DNA from: Phyllobacteriaceae bacterium | GTDB taxonomy: Bacteria > Pseudomonadota > Alphaproteobacteria > Rhizobiales > Ancalomicrobiaceae | Direction of reading: 5' to 3' | DNA: 5,682 bases | Assembly (NCBI GenBank): GCA_012517025.1 | Contig: JAAYVT010000417.1 | Span: 1 to 5,682 of the forward strand | In this document: one piece after another, positions 1 to 5,682 of the stretch | Layout: each line of letters begins with the position of its first letter | Numbering within the stretch: the stretch's first letter is position 1 | Notes under the pieces: model-generated | What the model was told of the DNA's origin: nothing | The model's database searches: none | Seen by the model: only the letters and a program-made list of their open reading frames with translations | Program-made: the position numbers and the translations under genes

Positions 1-689
1 AGACGGGCCCAGGGCGCGCCCTGATGGGTGAAGCGGAACGGCTCGTAGTAGTGGACGCCGATCAGCAGATCGCGATCTTCCGCCGGCAGCTTCAGCTTCG
101 ACAGGGCGGCGAAATGGTTGCCCTCGGCCGGCCCGACGACGACCTTGCGATGCGGGTTGAGGCGGCGGATGGTGGCGAGCTCGCGCGCCAGCACCCGGTT
201 CCACCGCGCCGCGTCCATCGCCCCGCCCGGCTCGTTGAGGATTTCGAAGGCGACCCGGTCGTCGTAGTCGGACAGCCGCAACGCCAGCGTCGACCAGGCC
301 GCGTCGAGCTTCACCTCGCAGGCGGTCGGCTCGCGCTGGCAGAACAGGAACTCGTGGACGTCGACGACCACGGAGAGACCGCGCGCCAGCGCCGTGTCGA
401 TGGTCCGGCGCAGGGTGGCGATCCAACGCTCGTCGAGCCGTCCGTCCGGGCCGATGCGCTCGAACGGCAGAGCGTTGATCCGCACGTGGTCGAAGCCGAG
501 CGCCCGCAGCCGGTCGAAGGTCGACGGCGAGAACAGCGAGGTCTCGCCGGGGCGGAACATTCCGTCGGTCGACAGCATGTTGACGCCGCGCCCGAGCCGT
601 CCGGCCGCCGCGACCGACGGCGTCGCCGCCGCCAGGGCGAGGAGAGCGGTCGCGATCAGGCGCGTGGAACGTCGCAGGAGAGTGTGCAT
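1..689 (-). CDS. Secreted GH5-family glycoside hydrolase (endoglucanase-like), C-terminus cut by window edge
   Basis: Only the first 229 residues are visible; the frame is still open at base 1. Residues 1-29 look like a Sec signal peptide: basic start (LLRRSTR), hydrophobic core (LIATALLALAAA) and an Ala-rich cleavage region (PSVAAAG), so the enzyme is exported to the periplasm or beyond. The mature part reads as a GH5 TIM barrel: RGVNM near residues 34-38, the conserved Arg in DHVRIN (R70), DVHEF at 110-114, the signature ILNEP at 150-154 with E153 as likely acid/base, and GVHYYEP at 211-217. The catalytic nucleophile Glu would lie in the missing part. GH5 enzymes mostly cleave beta-1,4-glucans or related beta-linked chains by a retaining mechanism; the exact substrate cannot be read here. 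The ATG at 689 has GAGGA five bases upstream. It follows the GT26 gene by 37 bases on the same strand and is probably co-transcribed, suggesting a role in trimming or releasing the polymer made by this locus. Confidence 0.9.
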   Translation of the reverse strand, partial: MHTLLRRSTRLIATALLALAAATPSVAAAGRLGRGVNMLSTDGMFRPGETSLFSPSTFDRLRALGFDHVRINALPFERIGPDGRLDERWIATLRRTIDTALARGLSVVVDVHEFLFCQREPTACEVKLDAAWSTLALRLSDYDDRVAFEILNEPGGAMDAARWNRVLARELATIRRLNPHRKVVVGPAEGNHFAALSKLKLPAEDRDLLIGVHYYEPFRFTHQGAPWAR

Positions 690-726
690 CGTCGTCCTCG
701 TGGCGGTCCGGATCGGCGCGGGTCGC

Positions 727-1515
727 TCACGAGGTCTGGGTGAGCAACAGGCGCAGCGCGGTGAGGTTGGTCTCGAGATAGCGCCGGCCGAGCCGCCTCG
801 GCTCCAGGATCGCCCGCCACGCCCATTCCATCCCGATCCGTTGCAGGAACACCGGCGCGCGCCGCCGTTCGCCGGCGAGGAAGTCGAACAGCCCGCCGCA
901 GGTCTTGATCACGCCGACGTGGCGCAGCCGCTCCAGATGGCGCAGCGCGAACCGTTGTTCCTTCGGAACCCCGAGCCCGACCCACAGGATGTCCGGCGCG
1001 AAGCGGTCGATCGCCGCCACCACGTCGCCTTCCTCGCCGTCGTCGAAATAGCCGTGGTGGCCGCCGATCTCCGGCCCGTCCGGGTAGAGCCCGCGCAACG
1101 CTGCGATCGCCGCCGCGTTGACCTCCGGCCGACCCCCGAGCAGGAAGGAGCGGATGCCGTGACGCGGCGCGATCGCCATCACGTCGTGGACGAGGTCGGT
1201 GGTGGCCACCCGCTCCGGCAGCGGACGATGGCCGAACAGGCGCGAGGCGAAGACCATCGGCATGCCGTCGGCATGGATCACGTCGGCGCGCAGGAACAGG
1301 TCGCGCACCTCGGGATCGCGATCGCACAGCGCCAGCACCTGACCGTTGGCGGAGGTGACGAAGCGAGGAGACCCGCCGAGGCCGCGTCGCGCGACCGCCG
1401 CGCGGCACATCGCTTCCGCGGCGCCGACGCGATCGACGACGGTGATCGGCAATCCGCCGACCACGACGGTTTCCTCGTCGACGGTCCATCCTGCTTCCGA
1501 AATCGACGACGACAA
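727..1515 (-). CDS. WecG/TagA/CpsF family glycosyltransferase (GT26)
   Basis: Members of this family transfer a sugar such as N-acetylmannosamine or its uronic acid, glucose or glucuronic acid from a nucleotide donor to a lipid-linked intermediate at the inner face of the cytoplasmic membrane. From the TTG at 1515 the protein has 262 residues, close to the usual 240-265. Family motifs in order: VVVGGLPI near residue 17, VTSANGQ (T54, N57), HADGMP at 82-87 with the likely catalytic Asp D83, LPERVATTDL at 99-108, FLLGG at 124-128, GHHGYFDDGE at 151-160, VGLGVPKEQ at 179-187, CGGLFDFLAG at 206-215, RAPVFLQRIGMEW at 219-231 and the LEPRRLGRRY tail, whose basic residues fit membrane association. 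The same frame continues upstream to ATG codons at 1557, 1599 and 1731, but the added residues match nothing in the family and cross AT-richer DNA. TTG 1515 has GAGGGG six bases upstream; the ATGs have only weak or no Shine-Dalgarno. The sugar added is unknown. Family call is firm, start moderate. Confidence 0.93.
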   Translation of the reverse strand: MSSSISEAGWTVDEETVVVGGLPITVVDRVGAAEAMCRAAVARRGLGGSPRFVTSANGQVLALCDRDPEVRDLFLRADVIHADGMPMVFASRLFGHRPLPERVATTDLVHDVMAIAPRHGIRSFLLGGRPEVNAAAIAALRGLYPDGPEIGGHHGYFDDGEEGDVVAAIDRFAPDILWVGLGVPKEQRFALRHLERLRHVGVIKTCGGLFDFLAGERRRAPVFLQRIGMEWAWRAILEPRRLGRRYLETNLTALRLLLTQTS

Positions 1516-1521
1516 ACGTTT

Positions 1522-1527
1522 CCCCTC
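1522..1527 (-). promoter_or_regulatory. Shine-Dalgarno deciding the TTG start of the GT26 gene
   Basis: On the minus strand the bases read GAGGGG, followed by a six-base spacer (AAACGT) and TTG at 1515-1513. This is the best ribosome-binding site among the in-frame start candidates, and it gives a protein of normal family length. The ATG codons at 1557, 1599 and 1731 have no comparable site. Confidence 0.55.
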
Positions 1528-1775
1528 GCGAAAGCCGCTCCGGCGCGCCCACCCCATTCGCGCCGTGACGTGCAGAACCGGCCCGACGGAGGCGACCATA
1601 CCCGCATTTGGTTTCGAAATCGTCCCTTCCGGGTCGAAAGAGAGGTGGTTTCCCCAACGGAAGGTGCCGTCACCATTTGTTGGCGTTTTCGCGGCATCAT
1701 GACCGTCGAGCCCCGCTGTTCGATCTGGCATGGTGGATCGGCTTGCGGTATCGACCGCGAGTGAGGGCGAGTTCG

Positions 1776-1780
1776 AAGGA
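1776..1780 (+). promoter_or_regulatory. Shine-Dalgarno deciding the GT4 start
   Basis: AAGGA lies six bases (ACGGGG) upstream of ATG 1787. This favours that start over the in-frame ATG at 1730, which has no good site, and slightly over the ATG at 1823, which has a G-rich stretch upstream. Confidence 0.6.
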
Positions 1781-1786
1781 ACGGGG

Positions 1787-2953
1787 ATGTCGAGGGACGT
1801 CGAAGCCGGGGGATCGGCGCCGATGCGGACGCCGGCGCCGAAGCGTGTTCTGTTCGTGCAGACGCAGATCGAGAACGCCGGCGCCCAGGAGATCTCTCGT
1901 CTGGTCGGTGCCGGTCTGACGGCGCGTGGCCACGACGTCCGCCATCTCTTTTTCTATGCCCGTACCGGCGGCGCCGACGACGTCTCCGGCGTCGAGGTCT
2001 GCGCCGAGGCCCGTCCTCGCGGCCCGATCGCCCTCGTCCGTCTACTCGCCGAAGCGCGCCGGCGCATCGCCCGCTTCGATCCGCAGGTGGTCCTGACCTT
2101 CCAGCACTGGGGCGACGCCCTCGGCGCGCCTCTGGTGTGGGCGGCCAACCGCGCCCCGGTGATCGCCAATCAGGTGTCGCCGCCCGAGTTGGTGTCGCCG
2201 CTCGCTCGTCGGCTCGATCGCTGGTGGGGGACGATCGGTCTCTACCGGTTGATCACCACCAACTCGAAGGAGACCGAGAGCTACTACGTCGATTATCCCG
2301 CCGCCTATCGCGACCGGTTGGTGCCGGTGCCCTACGGCTGCGAGATCAAGTCGAGCCCACTCGATCGCGCCGCCGCCCGGCGATCGCTGGGTTTGCCGGA
2401 GGTGGGGGCGATCCTCGGCTGCGCGGCGCGGCTGCATCCCTCCAAACGGCTGGACGCCGCCGTCCGGATCCTGCCGGCGCTGCCCGACGTGCGTCTGGCG
2501 CTGGCCGGACAGGGACCGGCGCACGACGATCTCCTCCGCCTCGCCGGCGAGCTGGGGGTCGCCGACCGTCTCCATCTGCTCGGCGAACTCCAACCCACCG
2601 CGATCGGGGATCTCCTAGCCGCCCTCGACGTCTTCGTCTTTCCCTCCGCCGTCGAGACTTTCGGTCTGGCGGCGCTGGAGGCGGCGACGGCCGGGGTGCC
2701 GGTGGTCGCCTCCGATCTGCCGATCCTGCGCGACGTCCTGTCGGTCGACGGCCGCGAGGGCGCGCTCTTCGTCGACGTCGCCGACACCGAGCGCTTCGCC
2801 GCGACGGTGGCGGCGGTGCTCGCCGATCCGGGCGCGGCCGAGACCTTGAGCCGCGACGGCCGGGCGCTGGCGCGGCGCCATTCCCTCGCCGCGATGATCG
2901 AGGCCTACGTCGGTCTGGTCGAGCGCATCGACCGGGAGGGGAGGCGATCGTGA
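1787..2953 (+). CDS. GT4-family glycosyltransferase (GT-B fold, retaining)
   Basis: The protein of 388 residues (from ATG 1787) is a typical length for GT4. These enzymes transfer a sugar from a nucleotide-sugar donor to a lipid-linked acceptor in the cytoplasm, with retention of configuration. After about 18 variable residues, KRVLFVQTQIENAGAQE begins the N-terminal Rossmann-like acceptor domain; TTNSKETESYYV (near 157-168) and VPVPYGCEI (near 179-187) lead into the C-terminal domain. There, GCAARLHPSKR carries the usual donor-phosphate-binding Arg and Lys (R215, K220), ALAGQGP follows at about 238-244, and FPSAVETFGLAALEA holds the EX7E motif (E290 and E298), followed by GVPVVASDLPILRDV. 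No signal peptide or membrane span is seen. ATG 1787 was chosen for its AAGGA at a six-base spacing; ATG 1730 would add 19 unconvincing residues and ATG 1823 would remove 12. The stop overlaps the GTG start of the next gene by four bases. The donor sugar and linkage cannot be told from sequence. Confidence 0.95.
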   Translation: MSRDVEAGGSAPMRTPAPKRVLFVQTQIENAGAQEISRLVGAGLTARGHDVRHLFFYARTGGADDVSGVEVCAEARPRGPIALVRLLAEARRRIARFDPQVVLTFQHWGDALGAPLVWAANRAPVIANQVSPPELVSPLARRLDRWWGTIGLYRLITTNSKETESYYVDYPAAYRDRLVPVPYGCEIKSSPLDRAAARRSLGLPEVGAILGCAARLHPSKRLDAAVRILPALPDVRLALAGQGPAHDDLLRLAGELGVADRLHLLGELQPTAIGDLLAALDVFVFPSAVETFGLAALEAATAGVPVVASDLPILRDVLSVDGREGALFVDVADTERFAATVAAVLADPGAAETLSRDGRALARRHSLAAMIEAYVGLVERIDREGRRS

Positions 2954-4479
2954 GGATCCTGCTCGTCCTGCCCGCCGCCCGGCTGCGCCCATGGATGCGC
3001 GACTTCGCCGACGATCTGCGCGCCCGTCGCTTCGACGTGCGCCTGCGTCTCGTCGACGGCGATCCACCCTCGACCTTGTTGCAGTTGGTGTTCGAACTCG
3101 ATCGGCTGCTGGTCGGGTGGACGCGCACCGCGCCACCGGACTCGGTCGCCGCCGCCGACGTCGCGGCGGTCGCCGACGCCGCGTTCCGTCCCGACGTCGT
3201 CGTCGATCTGACCGCCGATCCGGTCGTCCCCGACCCGGCCGTACCGACCTTCGCCGTCGCCTTCTGCGGCGCGCCGGGCGAGACCGCGCTGTTCACCACG
3301 CTGACCCGTGGCGGTGCCGCGGTGGCAGACGTCTACGACGTCGCCACCGGCGAACTCGTCGAGCGCGCCCGTCCGTCGCTCGAGCGCGCGATCGGCCTCG
3401 TCGAGGCGGCCGCGTCGGTCGCCGCCCGCGCCGCCACGCTGCTTCTCGTCCGTCTCGTCGCCCTGCGCGACGGCCGGTCGCGGCCGCGCCTCTCCGGCAT
3501 CGACCTCGACCGGGTGGCGGTGCGCACGCCCTCGCTCGGACGCCAGCCCGGCGCCTTCGCCCGCGCTCTCGCCCGCTACGTCTACCATCTGGTCTGCCGG
3601 GCGCCGCATTGGCGGGTCGGTTGGCGCTTCGTCGACGGGCCGGGGCTGGCCGAGACCGGCGATTTCGAGGGCGCGCTGTTCCGTCCGATCCCGGACCCGG
3701 GCTTGCGCTGCTTCGCCGATCCCTTCCCGGTGCAGTGGCGGGGCGAGACCCACCTGTTGGTCGAGGATTTCGACCATCGCCTAGGCCGGGGAACGATCTC
3801 CACCCTGCGCGTCGGCGACGACGGGACCATCGGGCCGGCGGTGCCGGTGCTCGCCGAACCCTGGCATCTCTCCTATCCCTATCCGATCTTCCACGACGGG
3901 GCGTTCTACATGGTGCCGGAGAGCACCGCCCGCCGCGACGTCACGCTCTACCGCTGCCTCGCCTTTCCCGATCGTTGGGAGCCGGTGGCGACGCTCCTCT
4001 CCGACGTCTGCGCCTCCGACGTCTCGATCGTGCGGCGCGGCGATCGCTGGTGGATGTTCTCGACGATCGAGGACGGGCGCGGCGGCTGGTCAGACATGTT
4101 GGCGATCCACTCCGCGCCGTCGCTGTTCGGGCCGTGGACGGCGCATCGCGACCTGCCGCTGCTGATCGACGCCGGCGCGGCGCGCTCGGCCGGCAAGCCC
4201 TTCGAGCGCGACGGGCGCCTGTTCCGTCCGGTCCAGGACTGCTCCGTCGTCTACGGCGGCGGCATCGACGTCGTCGAGGTGACCCGTCTCGACGACGAGG
4301 GCTACCGACAGGTGACGCGCCATCGCATCCGCTCGGGCCGATCCTGGCCGGGCGGGCGCGTGCACACGCTCAATCGCCTCGGTCGGCTGGAAGTGATCGA
4401 CGGCGTCGTGGCGCGGCCGCGCTGGGACGTCCTGCATCGCATGGTCGAGCCGCTGTTCGAACCGGGAGGCCGGCGATGA
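2950..4479 (+). CDS. Two-domain protein with C-terminal GINT1-type five-bladed beta-propeller, putative polysaccharide glycosyltransferase or modifying enzyme
   Basis: Predicted 509 residues, cytoplasmic (no signal peptide or clear membrane span). Residues about 235-509 resemble the N-terminal propeller of glucosamine inositolphosphorylceramide transferase (GINT1), a fold related to GH43/GH32/GH68 enzymes. Five blade-like repeats are visible: ADPFPVQWRGETHLLVED (256-273), YPIFHDGAFYMVPES (311-325), SDVSIVRRGDRWWMFST (356-372), GKPFERDGRLFRPVQD (415-430) and RVHTLNRLGRLEVIDG (470-485). Plant GINT1 has a separate GT64 domain; none is present here. Residues 1-220 form a second domain with alternating hydrophobic strands (VRILLVLP, PDVVVDLTADP, GAPGETALFTTLTRGG). 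Its layout faintly recalls formyltransferase-like Rossmann domains, but the catalytic Asn-His-Asp set is not apparent, so I leave it unassigned. The GTG start at 2950 has GGGGAGG five bases upstream and overlaps the GT4 stop as GTGA; the open frame upstream of it lies inside the GT4 gene. Its position between a glycosyltransferase and a flippase points to building or modifying the lipid-linked unit. Activity is unproven. Confidence 0.85.
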   Translation: MRILLVLPAARLRPWMRDFADDLRARRFDVRLRLVDGDPPSTLLQLVFELDRLLVGWTRTAPPDSVAAADVAAVADAAFRPDVVVDLTADPVVPDPAVPTFAVAFCGAPGETALFTTLTRGGAAVADVYDVATGELVERARPSLERAIGLVEAAASVAARAATLLLVRLVALRDGRSRPRLSGIDLDRVAVRTPSLGRQPGAFARALARYVYHLVCRAPHWRVGWRFVDGPGLAETGDFEGALFRPIPDPGLRCFADPFPVQWRGETHLLVEDFDHRLGRGTISTLRVGDDGTIGPAVPVLAEPWHLSYPYPIFHDGAFYMVPESTARRDVTLYRCLAFPDRWEPVATLLSDVCASDVSIVRRGDRWWMFSTIEDGRGGWSDMLAIHSAPSLFGPWTAHRDLPLLIDAGAARSAGKPFERDGRLFRPVQDCSVVYGGGIDVVEVTRLDDEGYRQVTRHRIRSGRSWPGGRVHTLNRLGRLEVIDGVVARPRWDVLHRMVEPLFEPGGRR

Positions 4480-5682
4480 TCCGACGCCTCCTCGACGCCT
4501 GTCGCGGCCACGCCGTCTTCGGCGCCCTCTACACGTTGACGATCAAGGTGAGCGGCTCGCTGGCGGCTCTGGCGATGTTCGCCGTCGCCGCCCGCACGCT
4601 CGACGTCTCCTCCTTCGGCGAGCTGGTGATCGTCTTCAACGTCGTCTCCCTCGCCGCCGTCGTCGCGGTGTTCGGTCAGGACACGCTGGTGCAGCGGTCG
4701 TGGGGCGAATACGTCGAGCGCGATCCCGATCTGGCGCGCGGATCGATCCGTTTCGGCCTGTCGGTGGTCGGCGTCGGCGCCGCCTCCGTCGCCACGCTCT
4801 TCGTGGTGTGGGCGCGCGTCCTCGACGGCCGGCTGAGCGACGGCGAGATCGCGGCGGTGGCGGCCTTTCTGGTCACCCAGACCTTCCTCCACTTCACCGC
4901 CAACCTCGGGCGGGTCGCCTGCGGCTCGATCCATTCCGAGCCGCCGCGCGAGCTGGTCTGGCGCCTGCCGCTGGTGATCGGCCTGGCGGCGGTGGCGGCG
5001 ACCGGCGGTCGGACGTCGATCCTCGCCTTCTTCGCCGCCGCCGCGACCGGACAGGCCGTCGGTCTGGCGTGGTTGGCGGTGCTGATCGCCCGCCGTCTGC
5101 CCGCGCCGGTGCGCCACGCCCGGACGCGGACGGCGACCCGCGAATGGATCGGCCGCAGCCTGACCATGGCTGCTGCGGCGATGGCGGAGGCCGCCCACCA
5201 ATACGCCGACGTCGTCCTGATCGGCCGCCTCCTCGGCGCCGACGCCGCCGCCGGCTACTTCGTGGTGGCGCGGATCGCCGCGATCTTCTCGATGCTGACC
5301 TCCGGCATCCACACCTATTCCGCCTCCAAGGTGGCCAAGCTCTTCTACCTCGACCGGCTCGACGATCTGCGCCGGCTGATGGCCCAGATCGCCGGTCTGA
5401 CCGCGGCGATCGCGATCCTGCTGTTCGCGCTGGTCGTGCTGGAGGGGCCGCTGCTGCTCCACGTCTTCGGCGCCGGTTACGGCGACTTCCGGGTCGAATT
5501 GGTGATGATGAGCCTCGTCACCGGCTTCGCCACGCTGGCCGGGCCGGGGCCGATGCTGATGCTGTTGACCGGGGCCGATCTGCCCTATTTGAAATTGGTC
5601 ACGACCTCGCTGGCGGTTCGCCTCTCCGCACTCGTGCTGTTCGCGCCGACCTTCGGCGTGCGCGGGGCCATCCTCGCCGTCA
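4476..5682 (+). CDS. Wzx-like polysaccharide flippase (MOP superfamily), C-terminus cut by window edge
   Basis: The frame is open to the right edge, giving 402 residues; family members usually have 420-500, so the last spans are probably missing. The protein is highly hydrophobic with about ten or eleven likely membrane segments, roughly at 15-38, 46-68, 91-112, 124-142, 163-178, 181-206, 230-252, 258-280, 302-325, 342-366 and 372-392. Typical features of polysaccharide-biosynthesis MOP exporters are the N-terminal pattern KVSGSLAALAMFAVAARTL then SSFGEL (24-50), the charged loop QRSWGEYVERDPDLARG, a mid-protein repeat of that organisation (MAEAAHQYADVVLIGRLLGADAAAGYF, 236-262, split by a turn), and FGAGYGDFR (331-339). 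It should move lipid-linked oligosaccharide from the cytoplasmic to the periplasmic side of the inner membrane. ATG 4476 overlaps the stop of the preceding gene as ATGA, with GGGAGG at 4464-4469 as ribosome-binding site. It could instead be an O-antigen or teichuronate-type flippase; the exact substrate is unknown. Confidence 0.92.
   Translation, partial: MIRRLLDACRGHAVFGALYTLTIKVSGSLAALAMFAVAARTLDVSSFGELVIVFNVVSLAAVVAVFGQDTLVQRSWGEYVERDPDLARGSIRFGLSVVGVGAASVATLFVVWARVLDGRLSDGEIAAVAAFLVTQTFLHFTANLGRVACGSIHSEPPRELVWRLPLVIGLAAVAATGGRTSILAFFAAAATGQAVGLAWLAVLIARRLPAPVRHARTRTATREWIGRSLTMAAAAMAEAAHQYADVVLIGRLLGADAAAGYFVVARIAAIFSMLTSGIHTYSASKVAKLFYLDRLDDLRRLMAQIAGLTAAIAILLFALVVLEGPLLLHVFGAGYGDFRVELVMMSLVTGFATLAGPGPMLMLLTGADLPYLKLVTTSLAVRLSALVLFAPTFGVRGAILAV

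Larger units (their letters stand above)
1516..1786. promoter_or_regulatory. Divergent intergenic region, probable promoters for both operons
   Basis: This stretch separates the minus-strand GT26/GH5 pair from the plus-strand GT4/propeller/flippase operon, so promoters for both must lie here or within the flanking starts. Bases roughly 1600-1700 are visibly richer in A and T than the surrounding genes, and contain an eight-base perfect palindrome TTTCGAAA at 1612-1619. No pair of -35/-10 hexamers with proper spacing could be assigned to either direction. Open frames cross the region on both strands (minus-strand extension of the GT26 frame, plus-strand extension of the GT4 frame from an ATG at 1730), but neither extension resembles the protein family it would belong to. 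If the GT26 protein starts at 1557 or 1599 instead, the region shrinks accordingly. Confidence 0.5.

Noticed and set aside
690..726. Possible terminator between the GT26 and GH5 genes
   Set aside because: The 37-base gap shows no stem-loop followed by a T run in the minus-strand direction, which fits co-transcription instead.
1650..1673. Minus-strand GGCAC-like element followed by TTGG resembling a sigma-54 promoter
   Set aside because: The invariant GC at the -12 position is absent at the required ten-base distance from the GG of the -24 element.
1659..1687. GGAAG ... CGTT resembling an alphaproteobacterial EcfG-type stress promoter on the plus strand
   Set aside because: The -35 element has a mismatch and the spacer is 20 bases instead of the usual 16-17, so the match is not better than chance.
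394..1764. Plus-strand open frame of 456 codons opposite the GH5 and GT26 genes
   Set aside because: It is antisense to two genes with clear family motifs. Its translation is rich in Arg, Asp, His and Pro, as expected from the complement of GC-biased codons, and shows no recognisable domain.
2137..2949. Upstream extension of the propeller gene's frame to an ATG at 2137
   Set aside because: The extension lies wholly inside the GT4 gene, is dominated by Arg and Gly, and ignores the GTG at 2950 that has a good ribosome-binding site and a four-base overlap with the GT4 stop.
2346..3299. Minus-strand open frames across the GT4 and propeller genes (also 2905-3777)
   Set aside because: They are shadows of the coding strand, with low-complexity Arg/Ala/Gly translations and no motifs.
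4302..5462. Minus-strand open frame of 386 codons opposite the flippase gene
   Set aside because: Its composition (Gln, His, Arg, Gly, Asp repeats) is that of a shadow frame, and the plus strand encodes a convincing membrane protein with coupled start.

Overview
The window is very GC-rich (by eye close to 70%), with third codon positions almost always G or C. Its protein families are typical of an exopolysaccharide or capsule biosynthesis locus. Base composition, codon use and the type of locus suggest an alphaproteobacterium, perhaps of the Hyphomicrobiales (Rhizobiales); this is inference, as no taxonomic marker is present.

Layout: two divergent gene blocks are separated by a short non-coding stretch of about 270 bases. 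On the minus strand, reading right to left, lie a WecG/TagA/CpsF-family (GT26) glycosyltransferase (stop at 727, probable TTG start at 1515) and, 37 bases further on, a secreted GH5-type glycoside hydrolase (start at 689) whose C-terminus runs off the left edge. On the plus strand lie a GT4-family glycosyltransferase (1787-2953), a two-domain protein ending in a five-bladed beta-propeller like the N-terminal domain of glucosamine inositolphosphorylceramide transferase (GTG start 2950, stop 4479), and a MOP-superfamily polysaccharide flippase (start 4476) that runs off the right edge. The three plus-strand genes overlap by 4 bases at each junction (GTGA and ATGA), so they are almost certainly one translationally coupled operon.

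How the genes may work together: the GT4 and GT26 enzymes add sugars to a lipid-linked repeat unit on the cytoplasmic face of the inner membrane. The propeller protein may be another transferase or a modifying enzyme for that unit. The flippase moves the lipid-linked unit to the periplasm. The exported GH5 hydrolase may trim or release polymer, which would fit a glucan-type backbone. The priming transferase, polymerase and outer-membrane export genes are not in the window and would be expected nearby.

No RNA genes, mobile elements, CRISPR arrays or convincing terminators were seen. Most of the long open frames on the opposite strands are shadows produced by the GC-rich codon bias. The least understood item is the propeller protein and its unassigned N-terminal domain.
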